Positions 19,283-29,840 of a stretch of 64,000 nt of DNA are shown piece after piece. The first letter of the stretch is position 1. The number at the start of each line of letters is the position of its first letter. Under the pieces are notes generated by a model. That model made no database searches. It was not told where the DNA came from and worked only from the letters and a program-made list of their open reading frames with translations. The position numbers were made by a program, and so were the translations under genes. Source of the stretch: Doryteuthis pealeii (Eukaryota > Mollusca > Cephalopoda > Myopsida > Loliginidae); contig CM042152.1 in the NCBI GenBank assembly GCA_023376005.1, forward strand, positions 79,870,920-79,934,919, read 5' to 3'.

Positions 19283-20283
19283 ATTAAAGATGAATGAATG
19301 AAGAACGGTCATATTTTAATTTGACAAACATAAACAACACGAAGATCTTCTTGGTATAAGAATAATAAACATTTATAATCAAAGTCTTTGCTGTGAGTGT
19401 CTTCTGAAAAAGGAATAATAATGAAGTGGCTATGAGGAATGTATTCTCACCACCAGTACTTTTTTCTTACCCTCAATCCCCCCCCGCCACTGCCCCACCC
19501 CCCACAACATCTACCCTTGACTAATTATTTGTCAGGTGGGTGAAGGAGATAATCTTTCCCTAATCAATCAGATGACTGTGAATGTCATGTAATAATAGGT
19601 TGACTTTCCCCGAGAACAGGAACGGCTATTTATGAAAGGCGTCAAAACAACAGATGGAATTCCACAATGATTGTAAAGAGGAAGAGATTATTTAACTTCA
19701 CAGGATTTTGTTTTTCAGACCTTCACATCCTGTAGATCTAGAAAGTAATTTATTTCTGGTGTTACATTAACCTATTCAATTCTAGTAGGAGATATATATA
19801 TATATATATATATATATTGCAGTTACCACCCTCTGTATTGAAAATGGGCACTACCCAGCTATAAAATACAGAACTATGGTAGGAAGAAAATACCTTAAAG
19901 ATTTGCACTACTGTGAGAAACTAAAGTCGGTAGTTTTTAAACCATTTGATTTTAAACGTATATATATATATATAAAATGTTGTATATATATATATATACT
20001 TTCAAAGAAAGAAAAACTTAACTGTCATTTGGCTATTATAAATTTATTTATAAAATATTGATCTGTATATAATTAATTGAGCTCTCTTAGGGATTTATAA
20101 AAATCCTTGTATAAATCTATAAGTTTGCACCTAGATGAGCATATACTGTGAATGTACAGTGAGATTTTGAAGATCCCAAATAGAGTCATTGCTTATTTAC
20201 CAGTCAATTGAATTATTTTACACACTCACACACGCATTCAATAAGAAAAAAGAACTTAACAAACCATAATTTGGCTATTATAA
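19283..20283. other. Stretch without recognised gene
   Basis: Contains a C-rich block near 19,470-19,510 and (TA)n runs near 19,795-19,817 and 19,960-20,000. Largely shared with 57,806-58,850, where the TA/CA tracts are longer. Confidence 0.45.
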
Positions 20284-20390
20284 ATTTATTTCAACCAGAA
20301 CCCAATAAATGAGCCCAGTTTCATCAGACAGCCAACTACATAAATGTCTGATGAAACTGCTCATTTATTGAGTTCTGGTTGAAATAAATG
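20284..20390. repeat. Fold-back with possible hammerhead cores
   Basis: Arms at 20,284-20,330 and 20,345-20,390. Both strands read TCTGATGAAACTG ... GGTTGAAATAAAT, so CTGATGA and GAAA are present in each arm, with AAC/GTT able to start a long stem II. Minus strand: stem III ATAAA/TTTAT and a bulged stem I GGCT/AGCC are possible. Weak candidate. Copy 2 at 58,855-58,955. Confidence 0.4.
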
Positions 20391-20397
20391 CTTAAAC

Positions 20398-20720
20398 CTG
20401 TTTAGTTGGTTGGCTGGATGGATTTTACAGCATGTCAACACTTGTTGGGTTATTTTATGCTGAAACATTTTCTTTTATTAATTCCTGTTGAGTATTCAAT
20501 TTTATTTTTCAATTTTTAAAAAATAAGATGTTTAAACTCATTTTATTTATTAAACTCATACTTGGGACCCTAACAGGTACTACCACTCCAGGTCAGGGTG
20601 GATCTGAGAGTAATGGCAATGAAGGAATACTTTGGGGAGTACTTCACACTCCCCCAAAGCTCCAAATTGGAAATTCCCCATTAGATGCAGTTTAACATTA
20701 TACCCAGGACACAAACCAGT
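20398..20720 (+). mobile_element. Repeat B, 5' half
   Basis: Hairpin head to GACCCTAACAGGTACTACC and the AACATTATACCCAGGACACA block. Copy 2 at 58,962-59,270. Confidence 0.6.
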
Positions 20721-20805
20721 TTGGTATAAAGTATGAAAGACGTGGTCTGTGGTGTTCAGACAGCAAGAGCAAAATTGCAAATGGCTACCACTATGACTAT
20801 TATAT

Positions 20806-21005
20806 TGAATATCTAGTCAAGGGCAGACCACCCTGTTCAGCCTTGACACAAGAGCAGATCACTCTATTGTACTTAGACATTTGGGTAGTGTGGTCAGATA
20901 TCAATATCTGGTCAAGGGCAGATCACCCTGTTCAGCTTAGACACAAGGGCAGATAACTCTATTGTACTTGTATATTTGGGTTGTGTGGTCAGATATTCCA
21001 ATCTC
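20806..21005 (+). repeat. Two tandem copies of a unit of about 105 bp
   Basis: Each unit has TCAAGGGCAGA(C/T)CACCCTG, GACACAAG, AGATCACTCTATTG-like and GTGTGGTCAGATAT. Copy 2 at about 59,345-59,545. Confidence 0.75.
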
Positions 21006-21249
21006 ATAAATATGGAACAAAAACTGATAAAATTATGTACATATATAAAATTCTAGTGAGAAATAATCTAATTATATCTTATTGTTTATCTACATATTAG
21101 TTTTACAGGTGTGTCTATGGGACTCTCACTTCATTTTCATTTTCTCTTTTGTAATTTGAATGTATTATTCTATTTTAGTCATTAAGTAGACTAAGGAATG
21201 TTTAGTTTTGTACTAACTTTATCAAAAAAAAAAAATCAGTTTTCATTGT

Positions 21250-21512
21250 CTTAAAAGTAAAGTAAAAAAGTAAAGTGGCCTAAAGTCAGTATTAATCAGA
21301 CAGCGAGGGAGTCTATCTACTTTTCACTAGCACTAGACCAAGAAGATTGATTTTGATGTCTGAGACAGAGCGCCTCACCTACCATCAGCTCCTTACTTTA
21401 CCGCGCAGATCCCTGTGCTACTCATACGCTGAGTTGGTGAGGGCCAGTATCGAATCCGGAACCTTGTGGTTCCAACTTGGACACTCTACCAAGTAAGCTA
21501 AACTGACCCTAA
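21250..21512 (-). mobile_element. SINE-T, near full length
   Basis: Minus-strand tRNA-like head GGTCAGTTTAGCTTACTTGG with decayed A box, B box near 21,448, body and end to GGCCTAAAG. Copy 2 at 59,820-60,075. Confidence 0.7.
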
Positions 21513-21820
21513 ACAGGTAGACTTATGTAACATTCTAGTGAGATGTCAGTTTTACAAGTTTGTGTATGAGACCCTCAATTCTACCCGCTCATTTTCTTTT
21601 TTCTTTTTCCTAACCTGAATGTATTCTTCTATTTTTATCATTAGGTGGCATGAGGAGTGTTTAGTTTTGACTAACTTCATTTAAGCAATGACAGGTACTG
21701 TAAGTAACCACATCAAAATAACTTGATTCAGCATTAAATGACCCTAAAAGGGTTGATATGCCGTAAAGCAAAACAACCAACCAATTTCATTAAAAAAAGG
21801 TTCCTTTTCATTGTCTTCAG

Positions 21821-22012
21821 ATCGTTGTCATGTCACCTGGCAAAAAATTGAGATATTTTAGTTTATTGAAGGTGGAGGAAAAGTGGACACCTACACATAG
21901 ACACACCAGTGTAGGCAGACGACCTGTCAGGGACATGACCGATAGGGAGAGGTGGTTCACAGAAATACTGAAAGATTTTTTTAAATTGATAACTTTCTTT
22001 TTTCAAATTTAA
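21821..22012 (+). CDS. Candidate terminal coding exon, unknown protein
   Basis: A pyrimidine-rich tract and acceptor (TTTTCATTGTCTTCAG at 21,805-21,820) open a frame of 63 codons and a stop, starting IVVMSPGKKLRYFSLLKVEE and continuing with SVGRRPVRDMTDRERWFTEI. The composition looks coding rather than repeat-like. Copy 2 keeps the acceptor and frame (60,394-60,561) with a few substitutions, one of them synonymous, and a different C-terminal end because a T-run became an A-rich run. Family not recognised. No upstream exon was found and repeats lie on both sides, so a chance frame is possible. Confidence 0.3.
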   Translation: MVVMSPGKKLRYFSLLKVEEKWTPTHRHTSVGRRPVRDMTDRERWFTEILKDFFKLITFFFQI

Positions 22013-22176
22013 TTTCTATATTATTTTTCATATCTTATAAGTAATCTAAACAAATAGAAAATATCAAGATACAATGTGAAAGAAGAAATTGAATAGAATT
22101 TTACTATTCAACTGAAATAATTTATAATTTCAACAAAAAGAAATTTTGGGTGGCAGAATAATTTTCAAACAGCTCA

Positions 22177-22660
22177 CATGACTTTCAGAAACATTTTTTC
22201 ACTCTAAGAGTTGCTGAAACGTGTAATGGACTGCCTGCTGCATCTGTTGTAGACTGCCGAAACACTGCATTTTTCAAAACCTCCATGCTTCCTGTAATTC
22301 AACAGAACCATACCTGTTATCCTCCTCCACACACATATATATTATTACTGTAGGGAATCTTCTTGTGAACATGATCTGGGTATTACTGTCAGCAGTGATT
22401 TATGTTGGACGAAACACATCTCTAAAATTTTTCAAAAAGGCCAAGGGTGTCCTGACGTCGCTCAGCAAGACCTTTATCAGCCGCTCACCGACTATCTATT
22501 TAAAACTGTACAAAGCTATGCCCCTCTCCCCACACACGCGCACACATACATGTATATTATTACTGTACGCTGTTCATGTTTCTGACATTAGTACATTATT
22601 CTATGAGATTTTGATGAGTTGTGGTGCACCTGAGCACTGTACACAATAAATTTCATTATC
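22177..22660 (+). pseudogene. Rearranged CR1/L2-group retrotransposon fragment
   Basis: Two recognisable pieces stand in the wrong order. First comes the C-terminal part (HDFQKHFFTLRVAET, then FFKTSMLP; 22,177-22,330). Then comes a reverse transcriptase thumb piece (ESSCEHDLGITVSSDLCWTK, 22,355-22,420), which goes out of frame soon after KHISKIF. The common 3' tail ends at about 22,660. In the intact order (compare 40,139-40,432 and 6,683-6,892) the thumb precedes the C-terminal part. Copy 2 at 60,743-61,230 has the same order. Confidence 0.65.
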
Positions 22661-22777
22661 AAAGAAATTCAGAATTCAAATGTACCCCCCCCCATTCACC
22701 TGCTTTGTCTGCCTGAATGCTTTTTGTGTGATTATTTAAAGGCGGTGTATATTTGATTAAGCTTAAGATATTGCTAC

Positions 22778-22945
22778 AGATAGCGCTAGACCAAGGAGAT
22801 TATTTTAGCATCTGAGGTGGAGCGCCACACCTACCACCAGCTCCTCACTTTACTGCACAGATCCCTGTGCTACTCATAAACTGAGTTGGCGAGGGTTGGT
22901 ATCGAACCAAGAACCTTGTGATTCCTAGCTGAACACTCTACCGAT
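22778..22945 (-). mobile_element. SINE-T fragment
   Basis: Minus-strand SINE-T from the tRNA-like head (GCTAAATCGG-type A box, GGTTCGATACCAACC B box) through GGTAGGTGTGGCGCTCCACC, lacking the 3' end. Flanking GCTTAAGATATTGCTA blocks at 22,760 and 23,003 are direct repeats. Copy 2 at 61,365-61,525. Confidence 0.65.
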
Positions 22946-23364
22946 TTAGCTGTCTACTATTTGTGGGGTTATTTAAAGAGGAGTGTGTATATTTGAATAA
23001 GCTTAAGATATTGCTATAAATCAAGAATAATATTCATGCAGAGATAAGATAATTGACCCTAAGAAACCTTGAGCAAAGTCATACAAAGGGCTTGAATTAA
23101 GGTGAAACTTTGTATCCATGAAAATGGGGTCAATCTACAAGATATCATTTCTCACAAATATCTAAAATATATTGGACTCTATTTTCTGACTGAAAAGACT
23201 CCATGATTCAATTTCTTTATGTGTCAGTGTTTTTATGGGTCACCCTGTATTTGTAACAGAATAAAAAGTAGAAAATAGAAGTTATGTGTAGATAATAGTG
23301 GAAAGATTTTTGGGGTATGAGTCTACACAACGCTAGTTGTTAATTTCTTATTGGTCACATGTGG

Positions 23365-23440
23365 TAAAGTTGGGAGCTGATGGTATGTGAGGCACTTCCC
23401 CCCCTAAAAAAGAACAATCTCCCGAAGTGCGGGTTAGCAA
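23365..23440 (+). mobile_element. SINE-T body fragment
   Basis: TGGTAAAGTTGGGAGCTGATGG and the following GGCACT...AACAATCTCC only. Copy 2 at 61,930-61,995. Confidence 0.5.
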
Positions 23441-23631
23441 CTGAGTTGATTGGAAGTGGGTTGTTATAAAGAAAAGCTTTAATGGGATGCTGTCAGGTAG
23501 GACCATTTGTCACACCTGGTTGAAACTTTTTGGAAATAAAATGAAATCATACATAAGTAAATAGGTAGATATTCTAGCCAAAACAAGACATTAGGTTTAT
23601 AAGTTCCCAAAATTCACACTGGATTATCCAA

Positions 23632-23990
23632 TTGGACACATGGCCGAGTGGATAAGGTAGTTAGGTTAAGACAGTTCTAAGTGACAGTTATCTCTGGATC
23701 CCAAGTTCAATCCTAAGTAGAGGCAGTTAGAAAAATAATTAACACAACTCCTACCCCAGCTATGGTTAGTGGAATGAGAACAGGATACCCCCGTGGACTA
23801 AATAAAGGGTTAGGTTTAAAGTTCCATGATGGCTCCCGATTACGTTCGAAAAGAAAGTTCCCGAGTCTGACAAAAAATACCTGAAGAGGGCATATCGGCT
23901 GAAATATTGTACAAATAACAATGAAGATGGGAACAATAGTCCGAATAACACAGATAATACTAAAATGAATTCAAAAATAAAAATGAGGCC
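23632..23990 (+). mobile_element. SINE-P copy
   Basis: Head with ACATGGCCGAGTGGATAAGG and AAGTTCAATCC, body GGAATGAGAACAGGATACCC, tail CCTGAAGAGGGCATATCGGC-TGAAATATTG. The core GAAA is followed by T rather than C. The copy-2 version (62,192-62,575) retains CTGAAGAAGGCCGGAGGG, so the deletion here is private to copy 1. Confidence 0.65.
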
Positions 23991-24022
23991 AAAAATTCTT
24001 AAATAGAACCACTACTGTTTTT

Positions 24023-24410
24023 CTACAAGGATGGTTTTGGCATTAAATAACCCATAAAGGTTGATATATTATTAAAGAAAAAAACCAAACCAAATGTTGG
24101 GAAAGGTATGAATCCCCTTATCCTCCCCATCTCGTTGGCATCCTTCAATCTACTAAAGACGATGGCGTAGAGTCCACTTCTTGGTATTTTTTCATTTTTT
24201 TTTTTATATCTGCAACTGTGTGAGTGGTTGAGCAGCACAATTTTTGAATGGCAATCTCTGGAATCTCTGGTGCAGTGACTGCTAACACTTCGGGTGGCCA
24301 GGATGGATGCTTTCGTTAGGTCCGTCAATGCAGAGTGGCATCCGCTCTCCCGGCACCCCTCTTGCAGCTGGCATAGTGAGATCATGTCTACGGCTGCTCA
24401 GAAGCCACAC
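24023..24410 (-). repeat. Unclassified block with a frame that differs between copies
   Basis: Between two inverted repeat B heads. A minus-strand frame (24,023-24,385) contains ALTDLTKASILATRSVSSHC. In copy 2 (62,719-63,021) the frame starts and ends elsewhere because of small indels. I do not recognise it; probably part of a transposon or SINE. Confidence 0.35.
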
Positions 24411-24585
24411 CATCTATGGGTTAACTAATACCACTACTGTTCTTCTATAAGGATGGCCTGGGCATTAAATAACCCATGAAGGTTGATATGCCATTAAAAA
24501 TGAAGAAATCAAACAGAATACAAGAACTTACCTGACGATGATATTAATTTTACAGAACTTGTTGATTATTTATTATAAGAGGGTC

Positions 24586-24835
24586 CTGTTTAGCTCAGTT
24601 GGTAGAGCATCTGCCTAGGAATTGCAAGGTTCCAGGTTTTATACTGGTCCTCGCCAACTCAGTGTATGAGTAGCACAGCTTGAGTAATCTGTGTGGTAAA
24701 GTTGGGAAATGACAGTAGGTGTGGTGCTCCACCTCAGCAAAAAAAAACAAAAAACAATCTTCCTGATCTAGTGCTAGCGAAATGGGTATAGACTCCCTCG
24801 CTTGTCCAGCTGATACCGACAATAGGCCACTCTGA
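24586..24835 (+). mobile_element. SINE-T, full length
   Basis: Head GGTCCTGTTTAGCTCAGTTG with A box TAGCTCAGTTGG, B box GGTTTTATACTGG, body with GGTAGGTGTGG-like and an A-rich insertion, end GATACCGACAATAGGCC. Copy 2 at 63,186-63,440. Confidence 0.8.
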
Positions 24836-24924
24836 TAATTTTTATAATTTACTTATAATACAAAATGCCTAATTTTTGTAAATCTTTCAAAAATCTTCTT
24901 TCTCTTACAAATGTCTCTTGAAAT

Positions 24925-24985
24925 TGACTTTGTGTCGCATCCTGTTCGTGCCGGGGGTGGGTTGGGGGTGGGGTAATACTCGTCA
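24925..24985 (+). mobile_element. SINE-2 tail fragment
   Basis: GAAATTGACTTTGTGTCGCA and CCTGTTCGTGCCGGGG match the 3' part of the SINE at 32,797-33,085. Confidence 0.5.
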
Positions 24986-25309
24986 CTTGATTCTATGAAT
25001 CAACTTGAACTGATTTTTGTTGTTTTGTCATAATTGTTGATACTGAAGTGTCTGTTAGCAACTGGGTTGATTGGAAATGTTTTTCTTATAAAAACAAACA
25101 GTCAGATCGGCCCATTTGTCACACTTGGTTGAACTTTTTGCTTTTTAAAGGGAAATAAAATGAATTTAAAAAAAGAAACCAAAGATTGTTAAATAATACC
25201 ACTAGTATTCTTCTACAAGGATAGCCTTGGCATTAAATAACCCATGAAGGTTGATATGCCATTAAAAATGAAGAAACCAAATAGAATACTTGTTGATTAT
25301 CTATTATAA

Positions 25310-25350
25310 CAGGGTCCAGTTTAGCTCAGTTGGTAGAGCATCTGCTTAGG
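25310..25350 (+). mobile_element. SINE-T head fragment
   Basis: GGGTCCAGTTTAGCTCAGTT and GGTAGAGCATCTGC, cut off before the B box. Copy 2 at about 63,907-63,950. Confidence 0.6.
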
Positions 25351-25789
25351 AATTGAATTAAATAGTACCACTACTGTTCTTCTACAAGGATAGCTTTGGC
25401 ATTAAATAACCCATGAAGGTTGATATGTCATTAAACAAAGATTGTTAACCTTTATAAAATCCATGCCCAATTCTTTATTAATTCTCTTTGTGTTTGTGTA
25501 TCGAGTAAACTAGTAGAACCTTTGGATGTACCACAGTATAAAGATTTAATTATTACAACATTTGATATATTTACTTAAGAGCTATTTCAAAATAGTTCAA
25601 TATGTTAAAAGTATAATAATCTTGATTTAACTCTCACTCTTTTTTTTTTCTTTCTTTCCTTCTTTTCATTATGTTCAATTGAAACAGATTAGCGTTATCA
25701 CTTTTTCGTGCTCACCCCCCCTATTAATCTTTCTCCTACTCTCTTTCTTTCTTTCTAATATATTTTTGTGTAGCATGTCCTTTTTCTTC

Positions 25790-26002
25790 CCTTTCCTTCT
25801 TTATAATAAAAACAGAATGGTCCATTATTTAGCTGAGGTGACGACACTCATAAGAAATAAGAATTCATCAGATAATCAGCACCAGATAATCAGGATTTAC
25901 ATTTTTGCATTTCATTTTGGGTGATTTGGATGATCTCATTTTTTTACCAGAGGGTATTGCAAGATGATAACAGTCATACAATTAAGGAACACAAGTATTA
26001 AT
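25790..26002 (+). repeat. Repeat E, second orientation
   Basis: Reverse complement of 8,880-9,107. Ends at the (TA)n that starts the fold-back element at 26,036. Confidence 0.55.
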
Positions 26003-26125
26003 ATATATATATATATATATAAGTTAAAAGAAAGGAAATGAATCCGACAATATGAGTAAGAAAAGGTGGAATGAAAACATCACACAATGCTGTTAAAGAA
26101 GAAAACAATTTATAATATAATCATA

Positions 26126-26174
26126 GCTGATATTGATCAATATTTCGATTTTACAAAAATCATCATCAGAGCTC
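26126..26174 (-). ncRNA. Hammerhead ribozyme motif, left arm
   Basis: Minus-strand mirror of the right-arm motif with all core and stem bases the same: AGCT, CTGATGA, GATTTT/AAAATC, GAAA, the ATATT/AATAT stem and C at the cleavage position. Confidence 0.65.
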
Positions 26175-26827
26175 ATTCACTCCCGTAGTTGTTTGGTCTT
26201 TGTTTTCGTTTAAAATAATACCTTACATTAGATCCAAATCGCTTAACATTATCTAAAATAATAACCAATTCCGCCCATAACCTTTTTTACTTTATATATA
26301 AAAACAAAACACAATAAATATTTAATCATTTATTAAATACAGAACTTAATAATAATAATAATTAGAAATTTAAAAATAATTAATCGTAAAATAAAAATAT
26401 ATAAAAACTCCTTTTCTAAAATATTAACATATTCCGCTCATAACTTTTTCACTTTATATATAAAAACTAATTACAGTAAATATCTAATCATTTATGAATT
26501 ACAGAACTTAAAAATAAAATTTAAATAATAAAAACATTTAATCGTAAAAAATTCCTTTACTAAAAGTCTTTTGCATTCCAACCGTCACATTTCTTAACAC
26601 CCATCCCCTTCCGTTTAAATTGTTTTCGCCTTGTTGCCAACATCTCAAAAATTCGCTACATTTGTTGACAAAAGATATACATGGAACATGACCGACATAT
26701 ATATGGCGCGAAATGCCCACGTTGGTGAATATTGTAACGTCTTTCGTTTTTTGCAGTATTAAGGTTTTTTGTTTTGTAAACTCATTTTGACTTTCCTCTC
26801 CGACCCAAACAACTACGGGAGTGAATG

Positions 26828-26876
26828 AGCTCTGATGATGATTTTTGTAAAATCGAAATATTGATCAATATCAGCT
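26828..26876 (+). ncRNA. Hammerhead ribozyme motif, right arm
   Basis: CTGATGA (26,832-26,838), one unpaired T, stem II GATTTT/AAAATC (26,840-26,845/26,849-26,854), GAAA (26,855-26,858), stem III ATATT/AATAT (26,858-26,862/26,867-26,871) with loop GATC, C26872 at the cleavage position, and stem I AGCT/AGCT (26,828-26,831/26,873-26,876). The extra T before stem II departs from the consensus. Because the stem III half-site is self-complementary, two copies could also form a dimeric ribozyme. Confidence 0.65.
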
Positions 26877-27469
26877 ATGATTATATTATAAATTGTTTTC
26901 TTCTTTAACAGCATTGTGTGATGTTTTCATTCCACCTTTTCTTACTCATATATATATATATATAATCATTATTATTATTATTATTTAATTAACTTTAATT
27001 TTCATTATTTAACTAGACATTTTTTTAAATTGATAGCACAATCACCAGAAATACTTTAGTTCCTGTCAGTGTGTCATGTGACTTTTTGTAATTTAGTTGA
27101 CGAATATGAAAAAGATCATACTGACCTTTTCTTCACACACACTTGATAACTATTTTCCATATTTTTTTATATTTATTATATGTTAGTTGTGTTATTTTTA
27201 GATGATCTATTTATGGCAGACCATGCCTTTCTTTTGTGTTTATTGGCATCACTTTCTGTAGATGAGATATTACTACATAGGTATGTGAACTAGTTTACTA
27301 ATTTCAGAGATTAACTGTCTAGTATGGAAATGTCTCCATCTTAGTTGTAACAGCATGAATTCTGTTTATCAGAGTTGACATAGAGATCAACTCCTGAGGC
27401 TGCCTTCTCTAAGCTATGCAGCAGTAATTCGGCTTGTACATGTAATTATATTATAGCAAACACACCACT

Positions 27470-27471
<2 letters not shown>

Positions 27472-27515
<44 letters not shown>

Positions 27516-27685
27516 ATCCACAGACACTGTGTCTTGACTTATCAAGTCTCTTCAGGGTGGGAAGACTTAGTAGGCTACATCCATCCGAGATCGAAAACTA
27601 ACCGATTTATCCTTCAGAGTTCTTAACCACTAGATTTTTTTAGAATTATATATATTGTGTGTATGTGTGTGTGTGTATATATATG

Positions 27686-27722
<37 letters not shown>
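27472..27722 (-). mobile_element. SINE-like unit with a mutated hammerhead (SINE-H copy 3)
   Basis: Minus strand, bounded by (TA)n at 27,472-27,512 and about 27,680-27,722. A tRNA-like region (TGGTTAAGAACTC, B-box-like GTTTTCGATCTCGG) precedes CTGAAGA (27,549-27,555). Stem II GACTT/AAGTC (five perfect pairs) and the ACA/TGT stem III with a C at the cleavage position are kept, but GAAA is changed to AAGA, which should abolish activity. Confidence 0.6.
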
Positions 27723-27724
<2 letters not shown>

Positions 27725-27904
27725 CCTTTACTTGTTTGGCATGAGTGTGTGTGTATTTTTTTTGTTTGTTTTTTTGGGATATGTGTGTGTTTTGTTTGTG
27801 TGTATGTGTGTGTTGGATTTAGAAAAGGTTAGAATAAAACTAATTTTTATCAAAAATTATAATTATAGATTATGCTAAGTTGGTCTGTAAGAGGTTAAGA
27901 TAAA

Positions 27905-29207
27905 AGATGGGGGGGGGGGTAATGTCAAATGTCAAATCATCCAGGCCATGTCACCCACCCCCTTCAATTTTTCTGAAATTTTGTACATGTGTGGACTATG
28001 TTAAAGTTAGACAATCCCCAAAATTTGAGCTTCCAATTCAAAGAATTGGTGGAGTTATATCGATTTTTTAGCTCTTCAAATTTGATGGGGGGGGGGTGGT
28101 CATGAAAAATGGCAATTTTTTTGTAATCTATTTTTGGCTGTAAAATAAGTTCTAGAGATTCCCTACTCCTCAAAATTGGTTTATAAAAGCATTTTTGCCC
28201 AGGGCATCCAAAAATGCTATCGAAAGTCTGAACGTTAACTAATTTTAAGTTATTGATGATTTTTTTATGTTTTCCTAGCAAGATCAATATCCTGATGTGG
28301 CACTGCATCTATGACAAAGATTTTTTTCTATTATTATTTCATATCTATGGAACATTATTTGTACCTAAAAGATAGTTTGTTTTTTGCTCAGAACTGAAGC
28401 TACACATTTTGTACTTCAATTTTGTCCTGGTATGGACCATCTTAAAGTTAGACAATCCCCAAAATTTGAGCATCCAATTTAAAAAATTGGCAGAATTATG
28501 TTAATTTTTAGCTTTCCAAATTTGGTTGGTCAGTCGCGAAAAATGGCGACTTTTTGTAATCTATTTTTGTCTGTAAAATGAGTTCTAGAGCTTCCCTACT
28601 CCTAAAAATTGGTTTATAAAAGCATTTTTGCACAAGAAATCCAAAAATGCTATCGAAAAAGTCTTTAAGTTAACCAATTTTAAGTTAATGATTTCTGATT
28701 TGCAAAATTTTAACTGATGTCGGAGCAAAAACCAAGCTATCTTTTTTGTACAAATAATGTTCAATATATGTGAAATAATAATAGAAAAATATCTTTGTCA
28801 TAGATGCAGTGCTACATTGGGATATTGATCTTGCTATGAAGAAATAAAAAAAATCATCAATAACTTAAAACTGGTTGACTTTCAGGCTTTATTCAAGAGC
28901 ACTTTTGGATTTCTTGGACAAAAATGCTTTTATAAACCAACTTTGAGGAGTAGGGAAGCTCTAGAACTCATTTTACAGACAAAAATAGATTATAAAAAGT
29001 CGCCATTTTTCACCAACCCAACCAAATTTGGAGAGCTAAAGATCAACATAACTCTGCCAATTTTTGGAATTGGAAGATCAAATTTAGAGGATCGTCTAAT
29101 GTTAAGATAGCCCACGACTGGAAACAATTTCAGAAAAATTGAAGGGGGTGGGTGACAATTTTACTTTTTTCTGGATGATTTGACATGAAATTGCCCAGGG
29201 TTAATAC
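27905..29207. mobile_element. Long fold-back transposon-like element
   Basis: Arms at about 27,920-28,400 and 28,700-29,200 are inverted copies. Outer ends share TGTCAAATCATCCAG and CACCCACCCCCTTCAATTTT. The spacer (about 28,425-28,690) is a third, direct copy of part of the left arm (CTTAAAGTTAGACAATCCCC onwards), so the structure is arm, arm piece, inverted arm. No credible ORF. Target duplication not resolved because of the flanking G run. Confidence 0.7.
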
Positions 29208-29262
29208 TGTAACTTCTATGACCTTTTTTCCCTTATTATATATATATATATATATATATATT

Positions 29263-29840
29263 TTTTATCCATATCCAGATCACATGAATTAATTATTAAG
29301 AAAATAGCAAGGGAAATTAAATATTCTTTTATGTAAGATCAGTTATTCAATTAAAATTTTCTTGTTATAATGGTGTCTCACTGTTTGTGACTGGAATTAA
29401 GTTATAAATTGCATACATTTAACAAAGAGTATCTAATTTATAGTCAAATTTATTAATATCTAAGGTAAAATTTATTTATTAATGAGGTCCCAATAAAGAT
29501 CTGAGGTAGATTTGTCTAAGAACAGCCCATGTTATTAGTGACTTTTAAAATCCTGCAATGTGTCGAAATATACAACTAAAAAGTAAAGGTTTACCTAATG
29601 TATGTAGATGGATATGAACAAAATCTGAGATAGATTGATAAATAGGTGGGTAGACAGACTAGTGTGCATTGGCTTGTGAATGTGTGCGTGCGCTGGTCTA
29701 TGGATGTGGGGGGTTTTTTTGCATTTGTCTTCTCGTTGTAGGTTTGTTGCATTAGGAATTCTCCATTGCACATGTGAATGTATGTTGCATGCGTGTGTTG
29801 TGATCTATTGTGTGTCTATTGTATTATGAATGCTATCAAT
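29263..29840. other. AT-rich stretch, nothing recognised
   Basis: No exon, RNA or repeat family supported. Confidence 0.4.

Larger units (their letters stand above)
5887..25405 (+). repeat. Segmental duplication, copy 1
   Basis: The whole interval recurs in the same orientation and order at 46,276-64,000, where it runs off the window. Copy-1-specific parts are the palindromic element near 9,581-9,950, a second copy of a roughly 100-bp block near 13,315-13,418, and about 2.6 kb between roughly 15,700 and 18,340. The minisatellite is much shorter here (0.7 kb against 2.1 kb). See the finding on a possible assembly artefact. Confidence 0.95.
26036..26950. mobile_element. Fold-back element with opposed hammerhead motifs
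   Basis: Inverted arms at about 26,053-26,200 and 26,803-26,949, (TA)n on both outer sides (25,998-26,021 and 26,946-26,964). The left end carries GGAAATGAATCCGACAATATG as at 2,290 and 44,043. The interior has a direct repeat of about 150 bp (26,262-26,412 and 26,425-26,565; both with ATTCCGC and CTTTATATATAAAAAC). Hammerhead motifs lie in both arms (see 26,828-26,876). Minus-strand frames inside are AT-rich and not convincing. Confidence 0.75.

Noticed and set aside
24023..24385. 120-codon ORF as a gene
   Set aside because: Interrupted and shifted in copy 2, embedded between repeat B heads, no recognised domain.
26538..26720. 60-codon minus-strand ORF inside the fold-back element
   Set aside because: Short, AT-rich surroundings, no homologous feature.
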